Source: Bemisia tabaci
Lineage: Eukaryota; Arthropoda; Insecta; Hemiptera; Aleyrodidae
Reading direction: 5' to 3'
DNA length: 64,000 bases
NCBI RefSeq assembly: GCF_918797505.1
Contig: NC_092793.1
Coordinates: forward strand, 66,211,660-66,275,659
Part shown: positions 12,721 to 24,348 of the stretch, piece by piece
How the letters are laid out: the number at the start of each line of letters is the position of its first letter
Numbering within the stretch: the stretch's first letter is position 1
The notes under the pieces: model-generated
What the model saw: only the letters and a program-made list of their open reading frames with translations
Database searches by the model: none
Told to the model about the DNA's origin: nothing
Program-made: the position numbers and the translations under genes

Positions 12721-13068
12721 CTGTATCTGTGCCAGAGACAAGAGACCCTCTACTGGCTTGTTGGCGACAGGTGGAAGCTTTTACTTTCGGGGATTCAACA
12801 ATTCCTTATGGACAATTATACGGGAGCAACAGTCATCACCCTAGTTTCGGCCGTTGACCTACCTACATATGAATGATGAGCTTCGGGTGACGTCATGAGC
12901 CAAAAAAGTTTCCCAAACTTCGGCCATTTTTGGCTTGTTTGGAAAACGAAACTGCCAACACGCTGTTGAACATCAACCGTGCAGGTGGGTCAACAGTAGA
13001 ATGCTGAAGTCCCGAAAGTAAATGCCAAGATACCAGTGGAGAGTCTCTTGTCTCTGATCTGTGCACAG
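12721..13068. mobile_element. Diverged fold-back element
   Basis: The left arm (12721-about 12800; CTGTATCTGTGCCAGAGACA) pairs with the right arm (about 12990-13068; ending CTGATCTGTGCACAG). Shared inner blocks are AGAGACAAGAGA and TTTACTTTCGGG. Arms are about 80 bp with several mismatches around a 190-bp centre. No target duplication is apparent. Confidence 0.65.
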
Positions 13069-13149
13069 TTTGACAACGGCTCTCATACGAGATGAATTGA
13101 TCGGCGCATCCGATCCGGGCCGATGGATCCTGAACAATCGGCTGGTGAT

Positions 13150-13395
13150 ACTCCTTTAGGAACAGAAATCTGTTGGATTTTTCGAGGCGTAGGTGCGCTC
13201 GGGCGCTAATGACGATTAAACGCGAGCGCGCCCGACGGGTTCTAATTAAATGCTCGCGTGAAATTGAATTCATCGCCGCCGCGACACGGCCCACATCGCG
13301 CCAGTCCTATTGTTTACCCGCGCGCGGCCACCGACCGGCCGGCGGCGACCGCGCGTCAGGGAACGCCAAGCCGACACTCCCGTCTTACCGGAAAG
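13150..13395. other. CpG/GC-rich island
   Basis: This stretch is dense in CG-rich words (for example CGCGAGCGCGCCCGACGGG) and interrupted by AT-rich words such as GATTAAA, TCTAATTAAAT and TTGTTTAC. The open frames on both strands follow from the composition. It could be a regulatory element or an old exon, and nothing in the sequence decides. Confidence 0.4.
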
Positions 13396-13571
13396 AGCCT
13401 CACCGCCTACATTTTTGAAATTGGGGTTCCTTCAAAATTCCAATAATTTAATTTAAATCGAGTCACTGATCCAGCCAAAACAGCAGAATTCGCCTATTTG
13501 TATAGAAACGAGACGTAGGAGAAAGCCGTACAAAAGCTGCTTTCACAGCGCTCTCTGGCGCCTTGCAACAC

Positions 13572-13714
13572 CTTGTCTTCTTTGTCTAAAGCTTTGTCCA
13601 TCAATTCCAACGATGAGCCTGTCTATAAAAACTACCTATTTCAACCAATATCCATACTCCCGTTGTCTTCTTTGTCTACCTATCGCTTTGTCCATCAATT
13701 TCAATGATGAGCTT
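13572..13714. mobile_element. MITE family B, tandem right-end fragments
   Basis: GTCTTCTTTGTCTAAAGCTT and GTCTTCTTTGTCTACCTATC each resemble the right end of family B, followed by TTTGTCCATCAATTTCAATGA-type sequence. Two right ends lie within 140 bp and no left end is present. It is a broken relic. Confidence 0.6.
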
Positions 13715-13921
13715 CGAGGAGAGGGTGGTCCCCTAGAAGAAGGAAGATGCACTCTGGCAGAGGAAGATGACCCGGCTGTGGCTCTAGCAGCGGATGAAAG
13801 GAATAGAAAGTTCATCTCGATAGACGAAGCAAGAGGAGCTCTAGACGAAAATCTTCACAAAGGAGCCACAACAGATAGAATGAGATGGAGGAAACGCCGT
13901 CGCGCGCTGCTCGAGAAATAA
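13708..13921 (+). pseudogene. Possible coding fragment, unknown product
   Basis: About 70 codons read without a stop to TAA at 13919-13921. The stretch is rich in acidic and basic residues and ends in RWRKRRRALLEK. The stop overlaps an AATAAA-type word. The visible ATG at 13613 lies inside a MITE relic, so any true start or upstream exon is elsewhere. I do not recognise the protein. It may be the 3' end of a transposon ORF or chance. Confidence 0.22.
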
Positions 13922-14014
13922 AGAGTTTTAATTGACCAAGACACGTGGCCTAGCGGCTATAAAAAGAGAGTATAGCAGATATGCTACTATGTCTAACAGT
14001 GTAGTCAAGATCAA

Positions 14015-14016
<2 letters not shown>

Positions 14017-14046
<30 letters not shown>
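14017..14046 (+). repeat. Poly-T tract (about 30 T)
   Basis: An uninterrupted T run follows ATCAAAG and precedes GTAAAATG. Read on the minus strand it could be a retroposon A-tail, but no element body is identified. Confidence 0.9.
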
Positions 14047-14047
<1 letters not shown>

Positions 14048-14084
14048 TAAAATGAATCGTCACCTTCCGGCCAAAGTATCACAA

Positions 14085-14359
14085 GGAATTTCCGGAAATA
14101 GTACTGATTTTTCCAGGGCGGTCCGGAAGTACGGAAAAAGAACGGGAATCTTGCAAGAAAATCCGGAATTTTTTTCATTTTTGTCGCAATTCGAGCGGGA
14201 AATTCAAATTTTTGAAATTTTTCGAATTTCGTCAATTGAACGCACTGAAAAATAATTGAATTTTTCTGTTGAGGAGGTACTGAATTTCTTGGGAATGTGC
14301 GGAAAAAGTACTGTAAAAGTACTGATTTTCGGCCAGCCTGTTTTAGTATAGACACCCTG
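14085..14359. mobile_element. hAT-like element family J, right part
   Basis: It ends TAGTATAGACACCCTG, matching the inverted form of the CAGGGTGTCTAC terminus at 50905. The interior has repeated TTCCGGAAATA / GTACGGAAAAAG / GTACTGATTTT words like those in the 50.9-kb copy. The left terminus is not clear and may be lost near the poly-T tract. CAGGGTGTC termini are usual for hAT-type nonautonomous elements. Confidence 0.55.
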
Positions 14360-14981
14360 GTGATCCTAAGAATTATCTAGCATTGCCATTCAAGAATCCA
14401 GTTAAGTGCGTAAGCTCATCTCTCAGAGGAAGCTCGAAGTGCAAACTTGACCGATCAATCGCAGTTTGAATCGGGCGTGAACCTGGGGCAATTTTGGCAC
14501 AAGCTGGAACATCAACCGTCGTAATCGTTCTTTTTTGACGGTTTGCCAGTTTTCGGACGAACGTGTCTGATGAATGAAAGCTGAGCGGAGTGCGAATCAT
14601 GCCCGTGTTGCCATCATGCCGAGAACCACACGAGACTTCCCGAGTTGAGTTTGCAATTTTTCGGAACATAATTGACAACAAAATTGCATGTCCATATCGG
14701 GACGTTCAATTTACAGTTCTGTTTGGGCGGCCTGCTTTTGCTTTTGCTCGGCTTTGTCGCGTATGCGTGAGAAGCGGTTTTACCGTTTCGGGAGAAGGTG
14801 TCGCGTCATTCTGTCTTGTTATCCTTATATCTTTGGCACCTTTCTCATGCCTCGCATCTCAAAGGCATCAGAACTCTTGTAACCACGCGAAGACTAATTT
14901 AAGAGCGACTGCGGGGTTCAGCCGTCCGAATGGATCCGTTGCACTGGTCACAGAATCATATTTTGATGCTTGATTCTTATA

Positions 14982-15282
14982 CACGGAGAATAAAACTTCG
15001 TGCATGGGATCCAAAGTTGAGGTGATATAGATCTCTGAAGTTTTCTGATCACGCATCCGAAAGCTTGAGGTCCAGCTGCCGAAGTTCGGGTCAGACATCG
15101 AAGCACTTCGATATGTACCGGAGAATTTCACATGTGTGGCCCGAACCCCTTCGGTACATATCGAAGTACTTCAGATGTCTGAGCCGAACTTCGGCAGCCG
15201 TACCTCAAGTTTTTAGATACGTGATCCGAAAACTCATATGACCTCAACTTAGGGTCCCACGCACGAAGTTTTTTTCTCCGCG
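14982..15282. mobile_element. MITE family D (CACGGAGAA termini), copy 1
   Basis: The ends CACGGAGAATAAAACTTCGT and GAAGTTTTTTTCTCCGCG are inverted repeats flanked by TA on both sides. The element is nearly palindromic throughout, with paired CTGCCGAAGTTCGGGTCAGA-type blocks. About 301 bp, noncoding, with a TA target as in Tc1/mariner-type MITEs. Confidence 0.87.
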
Positions 15283-15894
15283 TATAGATCAACCAAAAAT
15301 AATAAGATCTGTCTAAACAGCAATTTCTACGTTCAATGTTAACCGAGATATCGAGGTTTGAAAAATTCGGTTAATGGCGTCAACCATCCACTGCAGTAGT
15401 GACCCTTAGTTTCCTCCACCCTGCTTTCATACGAGTTTCACGTTGAGTAACCAATGTAAAGGTGTGTATCACTGACCGATGAAAACAACGTGGCAGATAC
15501 CAAGGGTATCATTACCGCGATGGATGACGTCCTAAACCGAATTTTTCAAAGCGGGATATCTCGGTTAATATTTTACGTAAGAAGTTGCTTTTTTGACAGA
15601 TTATTTTTAGCTAATTTACAAGAATCGAGCATAAAAAAAACCGATTTTGAGCCTAGCGCTACTGACCCTTTGTAATCTTTTATTTGATGTTATGATTCAG
15701 AAGGACAAGTTCTTTCTTAAAAATTCGAGAAATTTCGTTTTTGATGCTGCAACTTGACAAATTTTACATCTTGAATGCCTATGAAAATTGTTTAAGTGTT
15801 CATCACTGTATTTCCGCCTCCTAAACTTTACTAGGGCCGACCCGGGCTGATACACTCGCACTTTTTAAGAAATCTCACAGAGCCTTTCAAGTCC

Positions 15895-15925
<31 letters not shown>

Positions 15926-16202
15926 GCCATTATTTTATTTGAAGAGACCTCAATTAAGTTTAATTGTATCCATTTTTTTTCTTTATTTTGTTTTTCCTTC
16001 TTCAAACAACACACAAGTAATCTTGCGCTTCCACTTAGAGCCCCGCCCTTAATATATTTGTCCATAGAATTATCGGGTTTGCAAAGTAGGGGCCTTTTTT
16101 AGAGTGGTTCTGTGTCACTATCTTAGAATGAATCTCCGTAGTCTAATTTTTTTCCTATCTTCGATTTCTCTTACTGACATTTCGCTCCTGAATGCCACGA
16201 AG
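15283..16202. other. Unique sequence with poly-T tract
   Basis: It contains a 22-T run at 15895-15916. ATTTTTCAAAGCGGGATATCTCGGTTAAT-like words occur twice in inverted form (about 15340-15372 and 15538-15570). That hints at another worn fold-back centred near 15455. No gene is recognised. Confidence 0.4.
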
Positions 16203-16366
16203 CAGTGACATGGCGTGCTTTGCGATATCTCGATCGATCTACCAATTAAACGTATGGAAATGGATCGATAGTTAAGAAGTCCGCAACGAGGACCTCAATA
16301 ATCAATTTTAGACCACAGCTTGAAATGGGGGAAAAATCGATAATCGATCATGACGCCTTGCCACTG
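16203..16366. mobile_element. MITE family G (CAGTGNC...GCCACTG), copy 1
   Basis: It begins CAGTGACATGGCGTGCTTTG and ends ATGACGCCTTGCCACTG, with internal CGATCGATC / TCGATAATCGAT inverted words. At about 164 bp it matches 26536-26697 and 63487-63641. Noncoding. The CAGTGGCG-like terminus resembles hAT-type ends, but no 8-bp duplication is clear. Confidence 0.78.
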
Positions 16367-16645
16367 CCGCGAAGATGGACGACGCGACGGACGAATGTGA
16401 CGGACCCCGATCGGCGGACGCATCCGGTTGCAAGCGACCTTTGCGGAGCGGGGGCGGCGAACCGGATACCGGGAACCGGTTCACGGCAACAGCGCGCGAA
16501 ATATCTGACGCACCGGCCGCGACTGCAGCGCGCACCTGTGACACCTGACGCCGCGCCGCGACCTTCACTTTCCGGTGCTCCTGGAATTAAAAGCCGAGAG
16601 GAAGAAGACGAATTCGGATCCGCTCGACGGGTGGTCGTCGAGTAA
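16367..16645. other. CpG-rich island with overlapping open frames
   Basis: Three frames on both strands stay open for 86-127 codons across this CpG-dense segment. That is a composition effect and no domain is recognisable. GC rises far above the flanks. It may be an unmethylated regulatory segment or an exon of unknown type. Confidence 0.4.
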
Positions 16646-17892
16646 TTGATCGGATTAATTGAGTAATCACTCTCTAAGAACCTGTCCTTCGAACGAGTAA
16701 TTCTCTGTATTTGCGTATGAATTAGCGCCACGGTTTAGAATACTCGATCGGGAGAAATCCACGTTGTGCGATGGTGAGCGTTGGCAGCTCGACTTGACGT
16801 GAAAAAATGGCCCACTCTACGGAGAAATGTCTACTACGTTAAGAAGAGGCCTCCGTTATGACAAGGTTCTTTACATAATATATTTACACTCAAGGAAGGA
16901 ACCCAGGGTAATTTTGGAGAGGTCGTCACCCGTCACCCTTCTCACGTTAGACTCAGGGAGAGGTTCCAGCCTGACGAGGCACATTTTCTGCTGTGAGAAA
17001 TTCAAAATGAATTAAATATATTTTGAATAAAATTGAATCCTATGGAAAAATGAAACGTACTTTACTAGGTCCAGGATGGAAAGGTCCAGCCAGGAGAGAA
17101 ATAGAAACAGATATGTCACCCCAGAATAATTGTTACCTTTTAGGTTTCAACAGAGGAAACTTGTTCCATCAGGGAAACGGCGGATTCAGCAGTGTACAAA
17201 TATTATTTAATTGTGACAATGAATTCGAATCTTCGAATAATCATATTGTTTGTTTTAAACCAAACTGCGTGAACAACTTTCCTTATACAATTCGATTTAA
17301 TCATTCTTCGATCATTAGAAATTCCAATTTCTATCCCATCAGAATTGCTCGCAAAATCAGTAATTAAAAGGAGCGCAAGCTATTGTTAGAAGGCAAAAAC
17401 GTACTTCAATGTACCTCGAAAATCAAGATTCGATCATCATATAACCATTCTTATCGCAGAGTCTTTAACATGTCCTCGACAAGGCGCCCTGTATTAGTAA
17501 TCTGTTGGACGCACATCTTGCAATCGTCCAAAGCTGTGTGTGATTTTCCATTTTCATAATGATCTTTCATGATAGAACTACGGCTTGAGCGAACCACACT
17601 AATGAAAAAAAGAAGGAAAGAAAAAATCTGTGCCTCTCCTCGTTGCCGGTAATTCCTTCAATGCCTGTAACTTCCCTTAGAGATCCTGCAAAAATCAGTC
17701 TTCACGTATCATCTCTGTAAAACCACAAGTCCTTTTCTTTGATTTTCTTTCTCTGATTGCATTGTGAGCTCCGGTGCCTTGAGCTGTCGTGTGGTGTGCG
17801 CGTGGTGCTCATTCTATATTTTTGCCGGGCATAATGCGATTACGGCCGCCTCAAATGACTTCATCCCGCCGCGCCAGCCGCCTCGCCGTACT

Positions 17893-18143
17893 CTGCCGTT
17901 CTAAGGAAAAACGCCGTATGAGCTCTCAGCCGTCGCCAAATTTCCATTGCTGATATACGCATTTTTAAGGAAACTTCGGAATATTTTTCTCCGATTTTTG
18001 CAAGAATTTCATTCAAAATTTGATCTAAAATATGTGGAAATTTCCAGGAAAAATACTCATGACTTTCCTTAAAAATTAATGTTTTATTAGGCGAAATTTG
18101 GCAACTTTGAAGGCTCATACGGCGTTTTTCCTCAGCACGGCAG
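17893..18143. mobile_element. MITE family A, copy 3
   Basis: It begins CTGCCGTTCTAAGGAAAAAC and ends TTTTTCCTCAGCACGGCAG. 251 bp. The inner repeats retain CCGTATGAG and the TTTGGCAAC / GTCGCCAAATTT pair. Noncoding. Confidence 0.87.
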
Positions 18144-18503
18144 TATACGGCACCTGCCTCCCTGATTCCTGGACGAGGAAAAATAACATATCAGCGCACT
18201 GCATGCGCCAGACCGCCGGTTTTCGTGGTCAGTCTTGAATGAACCGAAACTCATTATCAACCCGCCGCCTTGCTCAGGGAACTACGATTCGCTATCCAGA
18301 AATGTCTTAACTCCATTCTTTTTGTGTTTCCAACTTTCTCCCAAACAAAACGGTCCACTAAATGAATAGCAACGCGAATTCATCCTTTATATTACTGGGT
18401 AAATTTCGACTTACCATTGGAAATTCATAGTGAGAAATTGCAGCATTATACTGATCAGGTTCTTTTGTAATAGAGAAGTTTGCGCGAAGAATAAATGCTA
18501 AAT

Positions 18504-18641
18504 GGACTACATTTTGCAATTAGGAACTATAAATTCCGGCTCGGTTTAAAAACAACGTATGTACCATTAGTTTCCTTATGCACCTACGTCATTTTTCAGA
18601 TGGGACAGAATTTATAGCTCCAAATTGCAAAATGCAGTTCC
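18504..18641. mobile_element. MITE family F (GGACT...GGAAC type), copy 2
   Basis: It begins GGACTACATTTTGCAATTAG and ends CCAAATTGCAAAATGCAGTTCC. The short palindromic MITE of about 138 bp has internal words GGTTTAAAAACAACGT and TTTCCTTATGCAC shared with 27918, 48091 and 61431. AAT flanks both sides. Confidence 0.82.
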
Positions 18642-19467
18642 AATCTGGAATGGAGTTGCGGCGTTTTTGCTTGGACGGCAGTAAAACTCGCTGCATCATT
18701 CTCGATCCCGGTTCTTCATCGACGAACACCGCACCGGTGCCAGTGCCAGTTCTTTCTGCAAACTTCCAACTTCGAAATCACCCTTCTAATAAACTTGTGT
18801 TTCTCTAAAGATTCCTCGGCGTAAAGTCTTTACTATAGTGATTTAAGTTAGATGACCTCTATTGTAAAGAGTATATTCTTTCTCTCCCACAAGAATGAAC
18901 TTAAATTTGAAAATTTCTCAAAATATTTTGGAAAGTTACCGCATAGTAGACTTTTCAGGTCTAAAAATCACGATGGACGCTTTTTGATTCCGAAAGAAAC
19001 GCATATTGGGAACGTGACATGCGTGTGTTGTGATTTTTGAACTGGACTGGCCATTCAACTGGACTCGGGTGGCTACACAACTAAATTAACTCCGGGATGA
19101 AGCGTGCAGTATTGCGAGGACATAAAGGCGCTCAAGCTGGTAGCGTGCCTCTATAAGTATTCTGTCAAAAAATTCCCATTTGCGGTTTTACTAGGGGGTG
19201 CGAGGTATCGGTTGACTCGAACAAAATGATGAGCCTATGTAACAATTTTCTAGGGAATAACCCCCAACACTTTTTCCTTGGCTAAATAATTTGAAGATGG
19301 ACCTGGAAACAAAGTTCACGCCTGGAAGCTCATCAGACAACACTGGTGACTCTTCCTCGGCGAGGAGTTGAAAAAGTCGAAGCATGAGTCGTGTGTTACC
19401 TTGAATCCCTCCCCCGCCCCGCCCTGGTCTCTGAGGATCGGACAGTAAGGAAGTGAGGAGCCCCCAT
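18642..19467. other. Unique sequence, nothing recognised
   Basis: Short ORFs only (up to 84 codons). No repeat family, RNA gene or splice pattern supported. Confidence 0.45.
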
Positions 19468-19720
19468 CTGCCGTCCTAAGGAAAAACGCCGTATGAGCCT
19501 TCAGGTGTTGCCAAATTTCCCCTGGCAAATCACTAATTTCCAGGAAAATTTTTGAATATTTGTCCACCAATTTCTCAGATAATTTTGTTTGTAATTTGAT
19601 CTGAAACTTATGAAAATTTCAAGGAAAAATATTCATAATTTTCCTCAAAAATAAACATTTTATCGAAGGAAATTTGGCAACTCTCGAATGTTCATACGGC
19701 GCTCTTCCTTAGCGCGGCAG
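19468..19720. mobile_element. MITE family A, copy 4 with CCAT duplication
   Basis: It begins CTGCCGTCCTAAGGAAAAAC and ends TTCCTTAGCGCGGCAG, 253 bp. CCAT lies immediately outside each end, a plausible 4-bp target-site duplication. Confidence 0.88.
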
Positions 19721-20089
19721 CCATCCCCTCGTGGCGAGTCCGCAATCCGCTTTGCGGACCATCATTAGGCTCCGCAAGATTGATGCGATCCGGCTCATTA
19801 CTGCGTCGATTCAATTAGAATTGTTGATTCGCTTTTCGCCGTGGCGAGCTGCGCCCTGAATCGGATCCAATTGCCCGATGGAAAAACAAACGTGGCTCCG
19901 AGCGCTGAAAAATCTCCTCTCCTAAACAAGCAACCACCGCATAACTCCAATCGAGACCCCACGTAGATATCCCTTTTTCACCGTCCGGATCCAAAACCGC
20001 GGTCTCACGTATAGAGGTTCAGTTGGACTGTTTAAACAAACTCAGTCTAACTACTTCAAACGTTGTCTAATTTCTTCTTGCGTCTTATT
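19721..20089. other. Moderately GC-rich unique sequence
   Basis: It includes a small hairpin TCCGC-AATCCGCTT-GCGGA near 19740-19760 and homeobox-like TCAATTAGAATTG near 19809. No coding frame is supported. A conserved noncoding element is possible but undemonstrated. Confidence 0.35.
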
Positions 20090-20339
20090 CTGCCGAGCTA
20101 AGGAAAAACGCCGTATGAACCTTCAGGCGTCGCCAAATTTCCTTTGATAAAGCACGAATTTTTTACAACATTCATGCATATTTTTCCTTGAAAGTTTCAA
20201 ATATTTTAGATTAAATTGCGTACAAAATCGTGTGAAAATGGAAAATAATGGTCGCAATTTTCCCAGTAAATTCGGTTTTTATCGGAGGAAACTTGGCAAC
20301 GTCTGAAGGCTCATACGGCGTTTTTCCTTAGCACGGCAG
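20090..20339. mobile_element. MITE family A, copy 5 with TATT duplication
   Basis: It begins CTGCCGAGCTAAGGAAAAAC and ends TTTTTCCTTAGCACGGCAG, 250 bp. TATT flanks both ends exactly, supporting a 4-bp target duplication as seen in copy 4. Confidence 0.9.
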
Positions 20340-21194
20340 TATTCCCTTAATTGACTCCTTAGCACCCAAGACATATCATTTTACAAAACACGGAGAGGCA
20401 GCAGGCTTGTTGCTGAAGTCTGTTAGAGCTGAAAGAAGAGTTATTTCTCATAGAAAATGGCTCAAAAATCACGATGAACGCATCGAGAAATTCTTAAATA
20501 TACTCTCTGTTTCTCAATCTGCGTAAGGAATATGTGTTCAAAAACGATACTACGACACAGGTGAACAATTGAACATTTCGTAAGAGGAGGCATTCCATTC
20601 AACCCTTGCGCACTAGGATGCTACACAATATTCAACATGGCTGACTACCCCATCCCTTTTTACGCTCGGCCGCAAAATGATGAAGATCCACCCAGCTCCT
20701 AGAACGTTAAGTGATTAATGGACAACACCAAACTGGACCTGAGAAGAGACTTTCCTAGGTGCACCGATTGGTTTGTATTAAAACCAGTGGACAGTTTGAG
20801 CCGTGAGCTAAATGTATAGAGGACTTAGCAGTAGATGGATAGCAACTTCTAGAATGAGCCAGCCACGTATATTTTTCAGTCCATTTAACATAAGACCAGC
20901 GCAGGAGCACGAGACAGGCTAACTGTCTCAGAACTGTTACTCGAAGTTGGAGTCCAAGTTTGAATGCAGTAGGGAGAAAAGAGTCCCCATAAAAACGGGG
21001 CAAAAAATGATTTCAGGTAATGATCAGGTACGTGGCAAATTGCGCATGACTCTAATCGTGAGGTCCGGGGGCGAGGTAAAACAGGAGAAACGGAAGAAAA
21101 GTGGTGTAATAATGAAGATGAAATCATGCACAGAGCAAAGGTGCTAAAAATTATGGTTTTTTCGTGTCCGAACGCTTTGTTCCGGGCACTTTAT
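20340..21194. other. Unique sequence, nothing recognised
   Basis: Only short ORFs (up to 82 codons) on both strands. No repeat family shared with the rest of the window. Confidence 0.45.
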
Positions 21195-21300
21195 GGGAGC
21201 TGGGAGCTGCCGAGGTGATGAGAGGCTGGGCGCCAGGGTCAAGATAGAAGCCCGGGGCTGAAGGCTGGGTTCGAATCAAAATAGGTTCACCTCTCGCACG
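21195..21300 (+). mobile_element. tRNA-like SINE head (candidate)
   Basis: TGCCGAGGTGATGAGAGG resembles an A box and GGGTTCGAATCA, about 65 nt later, resembles a B box. This is the usual promoter layout of tRNA-derived SINEs. A cloverleaf acceptor stem is not evident, so it is not called a tRNA gene. Confidence 0.45.
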
Positions 21301-21435
21301 GTGAGGCTCAATGAATTAACGCCCTCTCTCTTGACCTCTCATGAGGATCTTCATATCAGGAAAATGTTGCTTAAGAAATGTGTCTCGCTGCAAGTACGTA
21401 TCGCCAATTTTCAACTTTTCCCGAATAATGTGGTA

Positions 21436-21665
21436 CACTGGAAAAAAAAACACATCGGATCTAGAGTCAAGACTCTGGAAAACATTAAGAAGAGAAAATA
21501 CTCTTGATTCAATCGGATCTTTGCTTGAATCAAAACGAAATCCGCTTAAATTAAGAGGCTTTGGTTCTTGATTTAAGCTAGATTCTGATTGAATCAAAGT
21601 ACTTTTTCTTGTCGATGTTTTTTAAGAGTCTGGACTCTAGATCCAATGTGTTTTTTTTTCCAGTG
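21436..21665. mobile_element. MITE family C (CACTGGAAAAAA palindrome), copy 1
   Basis: It begins CACTGGAAAAAAAAACACAT and ends TGTGTTTTTTTTTCCAGTG, with TA on both sides. It is nearly palindromic over 230 bp, with GGATCTAGAGTC, AGACTC and CTCTTGATTCAAT blocks mirrored. Noncoding Tc1/mariner-type MITE. Confidence 0.9.
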
Positions 21666-22693
21666 TACGTGGAGGAAAATAATGACAATATTTATTTTCA
21701 AATAGATCTTTTCCTCCGTTCTGTCTTCAGATGAAACGAAATAACATTTTCATGTTACACCTAACTTTTTAAAACAGATGATCAAATTATTGGTCCTTGA
21801 CTTGATGATTCAAGACTATTTTGATTAAAAACAATAATGATAAAACAAAACCAAAAAAAAATCGCGCCCACTATTTTTCAAATAATCATTTGCCAAAGTT
21901 ATTAATTTTGCCACCTCTTTCCTCTCTGGAACAGCGATTAAACTTCAACGACTTCCTCACGCATATCACGGGAATAGGCCACTGTGCGTGGGCGGTACCG
22001 TACCATCCAATCAACGGTCCGATCCGTTTTACTGTTCTGAAGACAGGTGCATCCCACAGCCAAATCGGATTCACGAAATCCTCTCTCTATCCACCTCAAC
22101 TCGGTCACTCATTTTCGTCCCGAGATTGATTAGCGAATGAAAAAAAAAAAAGACAGCCAAAGAAAACTCATTGTTCCCGCCCGCCACGGAGGCCGCCCAA
22201 GGGCGTTCATGGGACCAGTTTAGCTAACGCCACTTGACCTTTAGAACAGCGCTGTTTTCTTTATCAAGATTTCCTCGAAAGCTCGCTTATCTCGGGTGCG
22301 AGTCTCAGGACTTCATAACGGTTCGAAAATTGTACTTTCCCAGTGAATGGGTTTTTTTTTTTTTTGTGCTCTTTTCATTCTGATCAGATCCATTCAATCA
22401 TTCAGTGGTGAATTCCCGAAATACCCCCTTCAAGTGCAACTTCCAAGTGTAAAGCATACTTATCATAGTTGAAAATTAAATCTATGAATGATTCAGCTTA
22501 GCTTCCTCACTCAAAATGGGTAGTAAAAATATGAACTTAGGAATCATTGTCGATTTCGAGATGATCCGTTTTTACCTTGCAGTCTTAAATTTCAAAACGG
22601 TTTATGTTTCTTCGTCGAATAAAAATGGAAAATCAAGTTTGAAATGTCGCTGACTATAATATAGGATTTCCTATAGTTTTATTGTTTATTTAT
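21666..22693. other. Unique sequence, nothing recognised
   Basis: ORFs reach 102 codons but lack domains. A run of 12 or more A occurs near 22140 and a T run near 22350. No element ends identified. Confidence 0.45.
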
Positions 22694-22921
22694 CACTGAA
22701 AAAAACGAGATTAGGGCTGAGCTCTAGAATTGCTTTACCTCAACCCCCATAGGGGCAGGCCCTGCACGGGTAGGGTCCAGCCCTTACCAAGTAGGGCTAA
22801 ACCCTGAAGTAGGTAGGTTTGGGCACCACCCGCGGCGGGCCTGCCCCTAAGCAATTTTACCCACCCGGTTAGGGCCTGTGCCTTCCGCGCAGGTACCAGC
22901 CCTAAACTCGTTTTTTCCGTG
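22694..22921. mobile_element. MITE with GC-rich core (CACTGAAAAAAACGAG ends)
   Basis: The left end CACTGAAAAAAACGAGATTA and the right end ACTCGTTTTTTCCGTG are inverted. The core is full of CCCTA / TAGGG words (GGGCAGGCCCTG, TAGGGCTAAACCC) that can fold into several small stems. 228 bp, noncoding. The ends resemble families C and E. Confidence 0.78.
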
Positions 22922-24235
22922 AAGAAAAACAATTTCGTAAGTAAATGAGGATGACGTTATTCGGCGGCGTCCCGGACTTTTTTAAGGTTGCACTAAAGTC
23001 AAATGGAGAGTAATGGCTCATAAATGTGAACAGATAAATAGTGAACGCTAAATTGAGCTTAAATTGCAAAAAAAAAAATGATTGGAGAAAGTCACATAAT
23101 TATTCCCTCCTCGATTAGTGCCGTGATCTACCTGTGAAAATAATAATTTCGAAGGTTCAAGACATGAAGTAGTTTTATCGTCGCCTGAATATACAGTCAG
23201 TGCATTACCACCGAAAAATCAGTTCAAATAAATTAAGATTAGGTTTGTCAAAAGGTGGTAGAAGCGCAGACTTCGCCAAGGGAAGAAATAAAACACCACC
23301 TCACCAAGCTGTGAATACAGTGAGTTTTAGTGAAAATCTCACGTTGTTTGCACTTGCTGCGCTACGTGATTTTTCCCCCTGTGCCCCCTAGCCCCCTCCC
23401 CTACAACTTTTTTCATGGTGCGCACAGCTATTGTGAAATTCTAATTGAAAGCGGAACGTGTAACGAACTAGAGAGCGCTCGTCCGAATGGTGCAATATCC
23501 GTTATCAAGGTCAAGTGCATTGCTCACAAGAATCCCGGCGAGAGAGGTGGAGGGGGGGGGGGCTCTGGGAGGAATCGAGTGAACTGAGAAGGTCATCCCG
23601 GAGTCGAGACGCGAAAATGCAAATTATCCGTGCCAATTTGAAATGAATCGATCTATAAAAGTCTCCCACAGAATCTCGCATCGCTCGCTGGCCTTACTTA
23701 CTTGCAATTAGGCGGTGCTGGAAGTTGTCAGTTTGTCGATAAATTGCTACATTTACCCATCATGCTGGAACATGTTGGTATCATAATAATCCAAGATTGT
23801 CCCCTCAACATTGTAAAGATGGCATGTTTCACGCATGAATTCGCTAGCACGATGGTCGTATATTAAAAAGACCCATCTTTGGATTAAACAATATTCTCCC
23901 CGGCTGGATTTTCAATTTTTCGGTAGGTTTTTCTTATACATTTTGAATTATAGAGAGGTTGGAGCACGGGCATCTCTCGAAAATTCTGGAATTAGCATTT
24001 TGCATCGGCAACAGACTTGAATTCGGGTGTGTATTGCTTTATGTCATTTCACAAAATCCAGGCATGTCTATCCTCTTTTAACTTTTCGCGAAATGCCGCT
24101 CACTGCGATTTACCATCTACACCTATTACTGCTGCCCCATCAAGGCGGAAAATAGCCTAAATTTTATGTCATGGTCATTTGAGGCATATTGCAATGGATT
24201 CTCTTGCCCCGACTTTAATGGTGCCCTGCTTTCTT

Positions 24236-24348
24236 TTAGGGTTGCATTCATAGTCGTTCTTTAAATTTTAGGGCCTCCTTAACTAATGTAACTTTTATGG
24301 CTTGAGGAGGCCTTAACGTTTAAGGAGCGACTATGAATACGACCCTAA
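24236..24348. mobile_element. Short fold-back MITE (TTAGGGTTGCATTC ends)
   Basis: TTAGGGTTGCATTCATAGTC at the left pairs with GACTATGAATACGACCCTAA at the right. The inner arms AGGGCCTCCTTAA / GAGGAGGCCTTAA also pair. About 113 bp, noncoding. Confidence 0.8.

Noticed and set aside
16308..16731. Three long overlapping ORFs (86-127 codons) on both strands
   Set aside because: Simultaneous openness of several frames is a composition effect of a CpG-rich stretch. No frame is favoured.
21000..21030. TTTCAGGTAATG as another ratchet site
   Set aside because: The upstream sequence is A-rich and lacks a pyrimidine tract.
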